Below, one piece after another: positions 8,064 through 16,805 of a stretch of 38,419 nucleotides of DNA. Numbering within the stretch: position 1 is the stretch's first letter; each line of letters begins with the position of its first letter. The position numbers were made by a program, and so were the translations under genes. The DNA is from Prevotellaceae bacterium (GTDB lineage: Bacteria; Bacteroidota; Bacteroidia; Bacteroidales; UBA932), in NCBI GenBank assembly GCA_031279475.1, contig JAITIL010000003.1, positions 1-38,419 of the forward strand, read 5' to 3'. Below the pieces are notes generated by a model. The model did no database searches, was not told the DNA's origin, and was given only the letters and a program-made list of their open reading frames with translations.

Positions 8064-9086
8064 ATGAAATATACCCCTCAGGATTTTAAAAGCGACCAGG
8101 AAGTGAAATGGTGTCCCGGTTGCGGCAATCACGCTGTGCTGGCTTCCGTGCAACGCGCCTTGCCCGATGTGTGCGAAAAGCTCAATTATGCCCGCGAACG
8201 TTTTGTGTTTGTGTCGGGTATCGGATGCGCCTCGCGCTTCCCCTATTACATGAACACCTACGGCTTTCATGGCATCCACGGACGCGCCTCGGCCATTGCC
8301 ACCGGCGTGAAAGTGGCCAACCCGTCGCTCACCGTATGGCAGGTCACCGGCGACGGCGACGCGCTCGCTATTGGCGGAAACCACTTTATCCACGCCATCC
8401 GCCGTAATATCGACCTCAACATTATTTTGTTCAACAACCAGATTTACGGCTTGACGAAAGGACAATATTCGCCCACTTCAAAATTGGGGAAGGTAACCAA
8501 AACGTCCCCATTCGGTACGGTGGAACACCCTTTTAATCCCGGCGAGGTGGTGCTGGGCGCACGCGGCACGTTTTTCGCCCGTTCGCTGGATGTGGAGCTG
8601 AAACTTTCTTCCGAAATTATGGTGGAATCGGCGAAGCACGACGGCACGGCCGTCACGGAAATCCTGCAAAACTGCGTTATTTTTAACGACGGCACACACG
8701 ATGAAATCACCGATAAGGCTGTCCGCGCCGACCGCACTATTGTGCTGCGCCACGGACAGCCCATGATTTTCGGTAAAGACCGGAATAAGGGGCTGGCGCT
8801 CGACGGATTGAAATTAAAAGTAGTGACGCTCGGCGAAAATGGCATAACCGAAAAAGATATACTGGTGCACGACGCCAAAGAGCCCAATCCCGGTATCCAC
8901 ATGATGCTGGTGAACATGCAGGCGCCCGAGTATCCGGTGGCCCTGGGTGTAATCCGCGCCGTGAACGACAAAACATACGATGACAATGTGCGCGACCAGG
9001 TACTTGAGGTGCAAGGCAAAGCCGCCATCAGAAATGTCACCGACCTGCTGCACAGCGGCTCCACATGGACAATCAACAATGAATAA
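8064..9086 (+). CDS. korB: 2-oxoacid:ferredoxin oxidoreductase, beta subunit
   Basis: The 340-residue thiamine-diphosphate-binding subunit shows WCPGCGNHAVL near the N-terminus (a cluster-ligand/TPP region) and the TPP/Mg motif GDGDALAIGGNH with NNQIYGLTKGQ. It completes the oxidoreductase with KorA. The ATG at 8064 (MKYTPQDFKS) was chosen because the family begins there; an upstream in-frame ATG at 8019 overlaps the end of korA and adds unrelated residues. The C-terminal residues WTINNE are encoded by the first bases of an AATGAA/AACAATG repeat tract that fills the following spacer, so the natural end may have been altered by repeat insertion. Confidence 0.94.
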   Translation: MKYTPQDFKSDQEVKWCPGCGNHAVLASVQRALPDVCEKLNYARERFVFVSGIGCASRFPYYMNTYGFHGIHGRASAIATGVKVANPSLTVWQVTGDGDALAIGGNHFIHAIRRNIDLNIILFNNQIYGLTKGQYSPTSKLGKVTKTSPFGTVEHPFNPGEVVLGARGTFFARSLDVELKLSSEIMVESAKHDGTAVTEILQNCVIFNDGTHDEITDKAVRADRTIVLRHGQPMIFGKDRNKGLALDGLKLKVVTLGENGITEKDILVHDAKEPNPGIHMMLVNMQAPEYPVALGVIRAVNDKTYDDNVRDQVLEVQGKAAIRNVTDLLHSGSTWTINNE

Positions 9087-9369
9087 TGAATAATGAACAA
9101 TGTAAAGACGCGCGACCCGCGCGTCTCCAAAAGCGAGGACAACATCTAATAATCTAACATCTAATAATCTAACTAAAATGAACAATGAATAATGAACAAT
9201 GTAAAGACGCGCGACCCGCGCGTCTCCAAAAGCGAGGACAACATCTAATAATCTGACATCTAATAATCTAACTAAAATGAACAATGTAAAGACGCGCGAC
9301 CCGCGCGTCTCCAAAAGCGAGGACAACATCTAATAATCTGACATCTAACATCTAATAATCTAACTAAAA
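9073..9369 (+). repeat. Threefold tandem intergenic repeat with a 9-bp GC hairpin
   Basis: Three near-identical units fill the korB-gdhA gap, with cores starting at 9093, 9192 and 9277 (spacing 99 and 85 bases). Each has ATGAACAATGTAAAG, then the palindrome AGACGCGCG-ACC-CGCGCGTCT (9-bp stem, 3-base loop), then TCCAAAAGCGAGGACAAC and AT-rich ACATCTAATAATCT iterations ending CTAACTAAA(ATG). The GC stem contrasts sharply with the AT-rich arms. Length differences come from gain or loss of AATGAAC- and ACATCTAATA-type short repeats. The last unit abuts the gdhA ATG. It resembles REP-type palindromic elements known from many genomes; no coding capacity or promoter was found. Confidence 0.9.
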
Positions 9370-10706
9370 TGAAAGTAAAAGAAATAATGGCAAATCTGGA
9401 AAAGAAGTACGGCCATGAGAAAGAGTACCTGCAAGCCGTTCACGAGGTGCTGGAATCCATCGAAGAAGTGTATAACCAACATCCCGAGTTCGAGAAAAAC
9501 CGCATCGTGGAACGCTTGGTGGAGCCCGACCGTATTTTCACTTTCCGTGTGACCTGGCAGGACGACCACGGCGAAATCCACGTAAACAACGGCTACCGCG
9601 TACAATTCAACAACGCCATTGGCCCCTACAAAGGCGGGTTCCGTTTCCACCCGTCGGTAACGCTATCGACGTTGAAATTTTTGGGTTTTGAACAAACCTT
9701 CAAGAATGCGCTCACCACGCTGCCTATGGGCGGTGCGAAAGGAGGTTCCGACTTCGACCCGAAAGGAAAATCGAATGCCGAGGTGATGCGTTTCTGCCAG
9801 GCGTTCATGACCGAACTGTGGCGCAATTTAGGCCCCGACACCGACGTGCCCGCCGGCGATATTGGCGTGGCAGGGCGCGAAATCGGATACCTCTACGGCT
9901 ATTACAAAAAATTAGCCCGCGAAAACACCGGCGTGCTCACCGGCAAAGGGCTGAACTGGGGCGGGTCGCTCATCAGGCCGGAAGCCACCGGCTTCGGCGG
10001 CATTTATTTTGTAGAACACATGCTCAACACCAAAGGCGCCGACCTTACCGGCAAAACCGTAGCCGTGTCGGGCTTCGGCAATGTGGCGTGGGGCGCGGCG
10101 TTGAAAGCCACCGAACTGGGCGCCAAAGTGATTACCATCTCAGGCCCCGACGGATATATCCTTGACGAAGCCGGGTTAGACGCCGAAAAAATTGACTACA
10201 TGCTCGAACTGCGGGCTACGGCCAACGATGTGGTAAAACCTTATGCCGACAAATTCCCCGGCTCGAAATTCGTGCCCGGCAAACGCCCGTGGGAGGTAAA
10301 AGTGGACGTCGCCCTGCCCTGCGCCATTCAAAACGAACTGAACGGCGACGACGCCAAAACATTGATTAAAAATGGCGTGCGGTGCGTAGGCGAAATATCA
10401 AACATGGGTTGTACGCCCGAAGCCATTACCGAATTTATCAAAAACAAAATACTGTATGCCCCGGGCAAAGCCGTAAATGCAGGTGGCGTAGCCACTTCGG
10501 GCCTTGAAATGACACAAAACGCCATGCACCTCAACTGGCCGGCCGAAGAAGTAGACGCCAAATTGAAGCAAATTATGCAAAGCATCCACAGCGCCTGTGT
10601 GAAATACGGCACACAAAGAGACGGGTACATTAATTATGTGAACGGAGCTAACATTGCAGGCTTTATGAAAGTTGCACAAGCCGTATTAGACCAGGGAATA
10701 GTGTAA
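9369..10706 (+). CDS. gdhA: Glutamate dehydrogenase (NADP-type family)
   Basis: The 445-residue length fits the hexameric bacterial class. It interconverts 2-oxoglutarate plus ammonia and glutamate. Visible landmarks are GPYKGGFRFHPSV, the catalytic lysine region PMGGAKGGSDFDPKGK (K124), PAGDIGVAGREIGYL, and the Rossmann motif SGFGNVAWG (about 234-242). The strand after it ends in ITISGPDG, without an acidic residue at the usual NAD-discriminating position, which suggests NADPH use (inference). ATG 9369 directly follows a repeat unit; MANLEKK at 9387 is an alternative start. Placement after korAB links 2-oxoglutarate production to ammonium assimilation. No own promoter is evident, so transcription may come from the kor promoter or the repeat. 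A strong terminator follows. Confidence 0.96.
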   Translation: MKVKEIMANLEKKYGHEKEYLQAVHEVLESIEEVYNQHPEFEKNRIVERLVEPDRIFTFRVTWQDDHGEIHVNNGYRVQFNNAIGPYKGGFRFHPSVTLSTLKFLGFEQTFKNALTTLPMGGAKGGSDFDPKGKSNAEVMRFCQAFMTELWRNLGPDTDVPAGDIGVAGREIGYLYGYYKKLARENTGVLTGKGLNWGGSLIRPEATGFGGIYFVEHMLNTKGADLTGKTVAVSGFGNVAWGAALKATELGAKVITISGPDGYILDEAGLDAEKIDYMLELRATANDVVKPYADKFPGSKFVPGKRPWEVKVDVALPCAIQNELNGDDAKTLIKNGVRCVGEISNMGCTPEAITEFIKNKILYAPGKAVNAGGVATSGLEMTQNAMHLNWPAEEVDAKLKQIMQSIHSACVKYGTQRDGYINYVNGANIAGFMKVAQAVLDQGIV

Positions 10707-10728
10707 TTAATTTATTTTCAATAACATA

Positions 10729-10765
10729 CAATAAAAGCCTTCCTGTTTCAGGGGGGCTTTTATTG
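10729..10765 (+). terminator. Strong intrinsic terminator after gdhA
   Basis: An 11-bp stem (CAATAAAAGCC / GGCTTTTATTG) continues through two G-U pairs and CCTG/CAGG to a TTT loop, 17 paired positions in all. The T-rich half of the stem could act as the termination tract on either strand. Confidence 0.85.
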
Positions 10766-10796
10766 TTCCGGGCATTAAATTAATTGTTAAAAAATG

Positions 10797-10826
10797 TTGT
10801 TATGTCTTAAAAAAATTATAAATTTG
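10797..10826 (+). promoter_or_regulatory. Promoter of the FISUMP lipoprotein gene
   Basis: TTG at 10797-10799 and TAAATTTG at 10819-10826 are 19 bases apart, a close match to the Bacteroidota -33/-7 consensus. It lies 32 bases before the start codon. Confidence 0.7.
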
Positions 10827-10857
10827 CCTCTGTATTAAACTTAAACATAACCAGTCT

Positions 10858-13800
10858 ATGAAGCCTTCATCTCGCTTTTTGGGTTTTTTACTCATCGGCA
10901 TTCTTTTATTGGCTTGCGAAAACGAACAACAAGCATGGCTCAGTGAAATGGAGGGCATTCCTGAGTGTACTGTTCCTGCCATTATTGGGAAAAACCTGCC
11001 TGTAACAATCACTACCGGTGGCATTACTACGCCCGGGAATGTGGCCTATACATGGAACGCGCCGAATTTCACGCCCAGCACCTTTACAGGCACCACCCTT
11101 GAAGCCCTCGCCCCTGCCGTAGTAGGAGAGCATTATATCCTTATTACCGCCCACTCGGCAGGATATCGTGATGTAAGCAAAAAGTATAAAATCACTGTGG
11201 TGGATTGCGTCCCCATGACAGGTCGTTTGGACATTGCCGCCCCGGCCGATATGATTAAAGAGGAAAACGTGCAATTCCACGCTATGGGCATCACTTCACC
11301 TGTGGAAGGGAATGTAACCTACGAGTGGTATGCCCCCAGTTTCTCGCCAGAAAGTTATACGGGCGACGCCAGGTTTGAAACACGGGCGCCCCGGGAGAGC
11401 AGGACTTATACAATAACCGTAGTGGCAAAAGCCGAAAATTATTGCGACACAACTATTCAAAAAATGATTTTGGTGAAACCGGGACGGAAAATGCAAGGGT
11501 TATTTGATTTCACCTCTTTTCCCCCAATTATTAAAGGGCAAAATGTAACATTTGCCGCACACGGCATTACCACGCCTACCGCCGAACATATTTCATACGA
11601 ATGGCGTGCACCCGATTTCACGGCAGGCGCCATGAGCGGGAATTCCTATACGGCGATTTGTCCGCCCGCAACAGGAACTTATGAGGTAGCTGTTACGGCG
11701 AAAGCCACCGGATATACCGATAGCACAGTGAGAAGGGAAATTACCGTAACCGACGAACTGCCCATGAGCGGGAATATAAGCATCACCGTTCCACCTGAGG
11801 TAATTGTATCACTACCGGCAACTTTTTATGTAACCAATGGGATTACTATTCCGGCCGAAGGTATTTCTTTTGTATGGGATGCGCCTTATTTTACGCCCTC
11901 TACTTTTCAATCTACCGGTAATACATTCACCGCTACTGCTCCCCCTGGTGAAGGGCCCTATAACATTACAGTGACGGCGAGAGCCGCAAATTACAGCGGC
12001 GCAGTTGCCCAAGAAACCGTGAATGTGAAGGGAGCGTTGGACATGTCCGGCTCACTTGATTTCAATGTGCCAAGCCAAATTGTAAAAGACTTGGAGGCGG
12101 TATTCAGTGTGAACAGCACATTGACTGCCGACGAATCGTCGATTACATACGAATGGGATGCGCCGGGTTTCAGCGCCATTACCTTTGGCGGCCCCACATT
12201 CACCGGCATCCCTTCCACAGCAGGGTCACACACGATTACCCTTCGTGCCAGCGCGAAGGGGTATACTCCCCGCGTGGCAACCAAAACAGTAGATGTAATC
12301 GCCGGCCTTGACATGGGCGAATTGACAATTTCAGCCCAGGGCGGAAGTTCCAATTCATTCGATGCCGGCAAGACGGTTATTTTCATACCTAACCTTGCCC
12401 CGTCCATTTCAAATGCCACTTACACTTGGAGTGCGCCCGGCTGTACGCCCGACTCTTTCACAGGAGCGCAATATAATCTTACTTTACCGCCGACAGAGGG
12501 GCCTTATACGGTTACGCTTACCGCATCGGCCACAGGGTATCATTCAAAGCAGGCTATATACGGCTATACTATCATATGTAATAAGATGCCGGTTAGTTTC
12601 AACCTTACCCGCACCGCATTACTCACCGGCGATGAAACGACACTCAGCGTAAATCCGTCTGTAAACAGTGCGAGTTACACGTGGGACATTCCAACCGGAT
12701 TCGGCACCACAGCCGGAAGTTCAGTAACGCCTCAGGTAACCATTAAAGCGCCTTCTAACGCGCTTGCCAATCCCGCGACTATCACGCTCCAGGCAAAGGC
12801 TGTGAATTATTGCGACGCCTCGCACACGGCTACGGTTACGGTGAAGGACTGCTATCCTTTTCCCACGCTGCCAACAATTACTGCAAATTTAGGAGAAAGC
12901 AATGGGTTTGTAATTGTTCCAAGTCGCCGCAACGTCACTTTTTCTACGCCAGCTGTTACACCGTTGCGGGCAGGCGGAACAGCAACCTACAATTGGTCTT
13001 TTATGTCCAGCAGTTATCCGTTTAATCCATCCGGATTAAGTGGTAGCAACAATGAATTCACTACTGTAGCGCCGGGTTTCAATGCCGAAACATATACGCT
13101 AAACCTTCAGGTAAAGGCTGACGGTTATTGCGACCTCGACCCTACCACTCAACAAGTAGCGATAGCGCCCTATACCGAACAGCTGCAAGGTAAAATCATT
13201 CTTGATGAAGCAATAACCCCTGAAAACACGAACGATGACCCTGTAGTATGGATTGCAAAAGGCCACACCGTAACCCTGCATGCATCTTACCTTCCCTCTG
13301 CCCAAGAAGACAATCTTGATGCAGTGTTCAGCTGGGAATGGATGGACAATAATGGCGCACGCCATTCAGTAACAAGTAAGGATAGCGACAAAGGCGTTCT
13401 TGAAATTACGCCTTCGAGTGATGTAAGCGGCAAATGGATTATAGTAAAAGTTACGGATAACAACGGTAGAGCTCCTATAAGTAAGGAATTTCGTTATACC
13501 GTACAAGATTGTGTTTATAGGGGTTCAGACTTGCACGTAAATGTAAACTATAAGTGCGACAAAACAGCAACTGCATATAATTCAACTGTTTATATTAAAG
13601 ACGCGGCAGATAGTAGAATTTACCGGGTTGTAAACATTAACCAAAGGTGGTGGTTTGGTGAAAATCTAAGAAGAGCAACCGGCAGTTACCAACAATCTTC
13701 GTCCACTGTTACCGGGCTCTTTTATGAAAGAGATAATAATACACTGGCAGATATGGCTAATTCCTCAAAGGGGACGCCTTGTCCGGTAGGATGGAAAATA

Positions 13801-14169
13801 CCCAGTTCAAGTGATTGGAATGATTTGGCAGTAATACATACAACAAACACAGAACAATTTAAATTGTTAGCCAATAGTCAAAAAACAACCGACTTGAACA
13901 ATTTAGATGGCACTGTATGGGTAACCTATCAGAATACACCGTACACCAATATATATGAATTCTCAGCTTTGCCGGGCGGCTATCTTAGCGGTAGTGGTTC
14001 ACAAAGCCTGCAAGGCAGGGCAGCTTACTTCATGACTCATGACACTAATGTATGGTATTTGGGAAATACATCGGGGGCAGGTCCAAGCTCACTTTTCGGA
14101 ACATTAGGAAGCACTCCTGCTACAAACGGTGATTACTATAATATCCGTTGTGTACGGGATTATCCTTGA
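10858..14169 (+). CDS. Lipoprotein with repeated Ig/PKD-like domains and C-terminal FISUMP domain
   Basis: The 1103-residue product starts with a lipoprotein signal (hydrophobic residues 7-18, lipobox LLAC with C20 followed by ENEQ). About eight beta-rich repeats of roughly 85 residues follow. Recurrent hallmarks are YxWxAPxFxPxxFxG in the middle of each and TxTAxAxGYxD near the end, with linkers such as DCVPMTG, DELPMSG and KGALDMSG. A less similar domain (about 775-890) precedes the C-terminal region at about 905-1103, with WWFGENLR, CPVGWKIPSSSDWNDL, LPGGYLSGSG and YNIRCVRD. These are characteristic of the Fibrobacter succinogenes major domain (TIGR02145/PF09603 family). Function of such proteins is largely unknown; a cell-envelope or adhesion role is inferred. 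The FISUMP-coding part is visibly more AT-rich than the repeats. Monocistronic, with its own promoter and terminator. Confidence 0.88.
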   Translation: MKPSSRFLGFLLIGILLLACENEQQAWLSEMEGIPECTVPAIIGKNLPVTITTGGITTPGNVAYTWNAPNFTPSTFTGTTLEALAPAVVGEHYILITAHSAGYRDVSKKYKITVVDCVPMTGRLDIAAPADMIKEENVQFHAMGITSPVEGNVTYEWYAPSFSPESYTGDARFETRAPRESRTYTITVVAKAENYCDTTIQKMILVKPGRKMQGLFDFTSFPPIIKGQNVTFAAHGITTPTAEHISYEWRAPDFTAGAMSGNSYTAICPPATGTYEVAVTAKATGYTDSTVRREITVTDELPMSGNISITVPPEVIVSLPATFYVTNGITIPAEGISFVWDAPYFTPSTFQSTGNTFTATAPPGEGPYNITVTARAANYSGAVAQETVNVKGALDMSGSLDFNVPSQIVKDLEAVFSVNSTLTADESSITYEWDAPGFSAITFGGPTFTGIPSTAGSHTITLRASAKGYTPRVATKTVDVIAGLDMGELTISAQGGSSNSFDAGKTVIFIPNLAPSISNATYTWSAPGCTPDSFTGAQYNLTLPPTEGPYTVTLTASATGYHSKQAIYGYTIICNKMPVSFNLTRTALLTGDETTLSVNPSVNSASYTWDIPTGFGTTAGSSVTPQVTIKAPSNALANPATITLQAKAVNYCDASHTATVTVKDCYPFPTLPTITANLGESNGFVIVPSRRNVTFSTPAVTPLRAGGTATYNWSFMSSSYPFNPSGLSGSNNEFTTVAPGFNAETYTLNLQVKADGYCDLDPTTQQVAIAPYTEQLQGKIILDEAITPENTNDDPVVWIAKGHTVTLHASYLPSAQEDNLDAVFSWEWMDNNGARHSVTSKDSDKGVLEITPSSDVSGKWIIVKVTDNNGRAPISKEFRYTVQDCVYRGSDLHVNVNYKCDKTATAYNSTVYIKDAADSRIYRVVNINQRWWFGENLRRATGSYQQSSSTVTGLFYERDNNTLADMANSSKGTPCPVGWKIPSSSDWNDLAVIHTTNTEQFKLLANSQKTTDLNNLDGTVWVTYQNTPYTNIYEFSALPGGYLSGSGSQSLQGRAAYFMTHDTNVWYLGNTSGAGPSSLFGTLGSTPATNGDYYNIRCVRDYP

Positions 14170-14190
14170 TTTATTTTGCAATCTACTACA

Positions 14191-14222
14191 AAACCATACC
14201 TCCCTCAGGTGTGGTTTTTTTT
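14191..14222 (+). terminator. Intrinsic terminator after the FISUMP lipoprotein gene
   Basis: An 11-bp stem AAACCATACCT / AGGTGTGGTTT (one U-G pair) with a 5-base loop is followed by a run of eight T including the stem end. Confidence 0.85.
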
Positions 14223-14252
14223 CTAATCACAAAATAAAATTATTTTTTCAGC

Positions 14253-14260
14253 TATCTTTG
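14253..14260 (+). promoter_or_regulatory. Promoter -7 element of ettA
   Basis: TATCTTTG matches TAnnTTTG, 19 bases before the ettA ATG. No convincing -33 motif is present in the A/T-rich stretch upstream. Confidence 0.55.
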
Positions 14261-14279
14261 CAGTTTAAAATAAAACATC

Positions 14280-15956
14280 ATGGCCGACGAAAAAATCATA
14301 TTTTCCATGAATGGGGTAGGAAAAATTATTCCCACCTCCAACAAACCTATATTAAAGGACATCTACCTCTCGTTCTTCTACGGGGCGAAAATCGGTATCA
14401 TCGGGCTAAACGGCTCGGGGAAGTCCACGCTGATGAAAATCATTGCAGGCCTCGACAAAAGTTACCAGGGCGACGTGGTGTTTGCGCCCGGCTACACGGT
14501 AGGGTACCTGGAGCAGGAGCCGCAACTCGACGAACACAAAACGGTGAAGGAAATTGTGCAGGAAGGCACGCAGGAAATCGTGGACTTGCTGAAAGAGTAT
14601 GAGGCTGTGAACGCAAAATTCGCCGAGCCGATGAGCGACGACGAGATGAACAAACTCATCGAAAAACAAGGCGAGCTGACGGAAAAAATAGAACATGCGA
14701 ACGGGTGGGAACTCGATGCGAAGTTAGAACGCGCCATGGACGCCCTCCAATGTCCCGACGCCGACACGCCGGTGAAACACCTGAGCGGCGGCGAACGGCG
14801 GCGCGTGGCGCTGTGCCGCCTGCTGCTGCAGGAACCCGACGTGCTGCTGCTCGACGAGCCCACAAACCACCTCGACACGGAAAGCGTGCAGTGGCTCGAA
14901 GCGCACCTGCAGCAATACAAAGGCACGGTGATTGCCGTTACGCACGACCGCTATTTCCTCGACAATGTGGCCGGCTGGATTTTGGAACTCGACCGCGGCG
15001 AAGGCATCCCGTGGAAAGGAAATTACAGCTCATGGCTTGATCAGAAGTCGAAGCGGCTACAGCAGGAGGAAAAACAGGAGAGCAAGCGCCGCAAGACGCT
15101 GGAGCGCGAACTGGAGTGGGTACGCATGTCGCCCAAAGCCCGCCAGGCCAAGTCGAAAGCGCGGCTGGGCGCTTACGAGAAAATGCTGAACGAAGACGCG
15201 AAGCAGAAAGAGGAGAAACTTGAAATATTTATCCCGAACGGCCCGCGGCTGGGCGACAAGGTGATTGAAGTGCACGACGTGAGCAAGTCGTACGACGGGA
15301 AAGTGCTGTTTGAGCATTTGAACTTCAAACTGCCGCCGGCCGGCATTGTAGGCGTTATTGGGCCAAACGGGGCGGGCAAAACCACGCTGTTCCGCCTCAT
15401 TATGGGTATTGAAAGGCCCGACAGCGGCGCCATCACCACCGGCGACACCGTGAAACTCGCCTACGTAGACCAGCAACATAAACAGATAGCGCCCGACAGG
15501 ACGGTGTTTCAAATTATTTCGCAAGACAGCGAAAACATCCGCCTCGGCAACCGCGAAATGAACGCCCGCGCCTACGTGTCGCGCTTCAACTTTTCGGGCG
15601 CCGACCAGGAGAAGAAGGCGGCTGTGCTGAGCGGCGGCGAGCGCAACCGCCTGCACCTGGCCATGGCGCTGAAAGAAGAAGGCAACGTGCTGCTGCTCGA
15701 CGAACCCACAAACGATGTGGATGTAAATACCATCCGCGCCTTAGAAGAAGGGCTGGAGAATTTCGCCGGCTGCGCGGTCATCATCTCGCACGACCGCTGG
15801 TTCCTCGACCGGGTGGCCACACACATCCTCGCTTTCGAGGGCAACTCGCAAGTGTATTTCTTCGAAGGCGACTACACGGAATACGAAGAGAACAAGAAAA
15901 AACGCCTTGGCGACATTTCGCCAAAACGTTTCAAGTATAAAAAACTAATGGAGTAA
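14280..15956 (+). CDS. ettA: ABC-F translation factor EttA (energy-dependent translational throttle A)
   Basis: The 558-residue product carries two ABC ATPase domains and no membrane segment, as in E. coli EttA (555). Domain 1 has Walker A GLNGSGKST (42-50), signature LSGGERRR (168-175) and DEPTNHLD (192-199). Domain 2 has GPNGAGKTT (361-369), LSGGERNR (from 450) and DEPTNDVD (474-481). The arm insertion (about 95-140) and the charged interdomain linker (about 252-310, with KARQAKSKARLGAYEKM) are typical of EttA. The family binds the ribosomal E site and gates the first elongation step according to energy state. The next gene starts 5 bases after the stop, suggesting an operon with an uncharacterised protein. 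Confidence 0.94.
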   Translation: MADEKIIFSMNGVGKIIPTSNKPILKDIYLSFFYGAKIGIIGLNGSGKSTLMKIIAGLDKSYQGDVVFAPGYTVGYLEQEPQLDEHKTVKEIVQEGTQEIVDLLKEYEAVNAKFAEPMSDDEMNKLIEKQGELTEKIEHANGWELDAKLERAMDALQCPDADTPVKHLSGGERRRVALCRLLLQEPDVLLLDEPTNHLDTESVQWLEAHLQQYKGTVIAVTHDRYFLDNVAGWILELDRGEGIPWKGNYSSWLDQKSKRLQQEEKQESKRRKTLERELEWVRMSPKARQAKSKARLGAYEKMLNEDAKQKEEKLEIFIPNGPRLGDKVIEVHDVSKSYDGKVLFEHLNFKLPPAGIVGVIGPNGAGKTTLFRLIMGIERPDSGAITTGDTVKLAYVDQQHKQIAPDRTVFQIISQDSENIRLGNREMNARAYVSRFNFSGADQEKKAAVLSGGERNRLHLAMALKEEGNVLLLDEPTNDVDVNTIRALEEGLENFAGCAVIISHDRWFLDRVATHILAFEGNSQVYFFEGDYTEYEENKKKRLGDISPKRFKYKKLME

Positions 15957-15961
15957 AAACA

Positions 15962-16753
15962 ATGAACAACTTTTTCACTGCCCGCAAGGGATTAACGGAA
16001 GCCATCGCTTCTACATTCAGGAAAAATTATCCTACTTTTTTTCCTAATTTGCCTTTTTTCCAGGAATGGGCCATTGGGGATTTTGGCCTTTACGAGGACG
16101 GCGTCTTCATAAAAAAAGGGAATCTCGCCGACCTTGGCGTTCAATATGACTGTAGCCCGCCGCACAATATGCAGGGCATGTTCTTTAATTGCAGTTCGGC
16201 CCATACTTCCTGCCAGGAATTTGGAGGCCAGGCAGACAGTAAGATTAGTCCGGTGAAGCCCACCCTGTCTGTTAAATTAGAACAGGAAAACGCCTATTTC
16301 TGCCGCGGGGCGCTTGCCAGCCAACTTTCTTTGCTCGACCCCAGCAAAGCCATGGAAAGACATCTTAACTTTCTGAAAACGCACAAAGCCTGGGACACAA
16401 ACTATTGCATAATCAGCAGTGTGTATATGGCCCGTAATTTTATTTTTATGGCGGCTATTGGAAATGCAGTACAAGCCTCTGCAGAATTGAATTACACCCC
16501 AACAACACCTTCTTCCGCAGAGGCTGCCGTATTCTCCCAGGCGGCTGTTCATTATGATATTACAAAGAAAACAAATATCGGACACATAATTTGCACCAGT
16601 GCGGATACGCCTCAAGTGGTGGCATGTATGCAAATGCTTAAATTAAAGCGCGGTAATTTAATGAATTACAAGGGATTAGGCGCGCCTCCCAGGGAAGTTG
16701 TTTCTTTGGATGAGGAAGAACAATTTTATGTATTGTCAATTGTTGACGAATAA
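15962..16753 (+). CDS. Unrecognised 263-residue protein
   Basis: I do not recognise this protein. It starts 5 bases after ettA, with a GGAG at the very end of ettA placed about 7 bases before the ATG, so it is likely cotranslated with ettA. It has no signal peptide or clear transmembrane helix. The first part has WAIGDFGLYEDGVFIKKGNL (residues 36-55). It contains six cysteines, four of them in residues 64-84 (YDCSP, FFNCSS, TSCQEF) and near 114. The centre (about 103-185) alternates predicted strands, such as KPTLSVKLEQ and the long hydrophobic stretch YCIISSVYMARNFIFMAAIG. The C-terminus is acidic (LDEEEQF). The overall pattern suggests a beta-rich soluble protein. A role in translation could be guessed only from the neighbour, which is weak evidence. 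Confidence 0.8.
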   Translation: MNNFFTARKGLTEAIASTFRKNYPTFFPNLPFFQEWAIGDFGLYEDGVFIKKGNLADLGVQYDCSPPHNMQGMFFNCSSAHTSCQEFGGQADSKISPVKPTLSVKLEQENAYFCRGALASQLSLLDPSKAMERHLNFLKTHKAWDTNYCIISSVYMARNFIFMAAIGNAVQASAELNYTPTTPSSAEAAVFSQAAVHYDITKKTNIGHIICTSADTPQVVACMQMLKLKRGNLMNYKGLGAPPREVVSLDEEEQFYVLSIVDE

Positions 16754-16805
16754 TTTGCCTATTCAAAAAAATATAAATACCTTATGTTAATTAAATATAT
16801 TGTAT

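Noticed and set aside
9073..9369. Possible CRISPR array in the korB-gdhA spacer
   Set aside because: Units are near-identical over their whole length with no unique spacers, and differ only by short-repeat gain or loss; no cas genes are nearby.
14129..14602. 157-codon plus-strand frame overlapping the lipoprotein end, the terminator and ettA
   Set aside because: It crosses a strong terminator and overlaps ettA in another frame; no independent evidence of coding.
15962..16753. Bacterial gasdermin-like pore former
   Set aside because: The alternating hydrophobic strands prompted the idea, but no N-terminal palmitoylation-type Cys or adjacent caspase-like protease is seen, and the M16 peptidase is transcribed separately; left as unknown.
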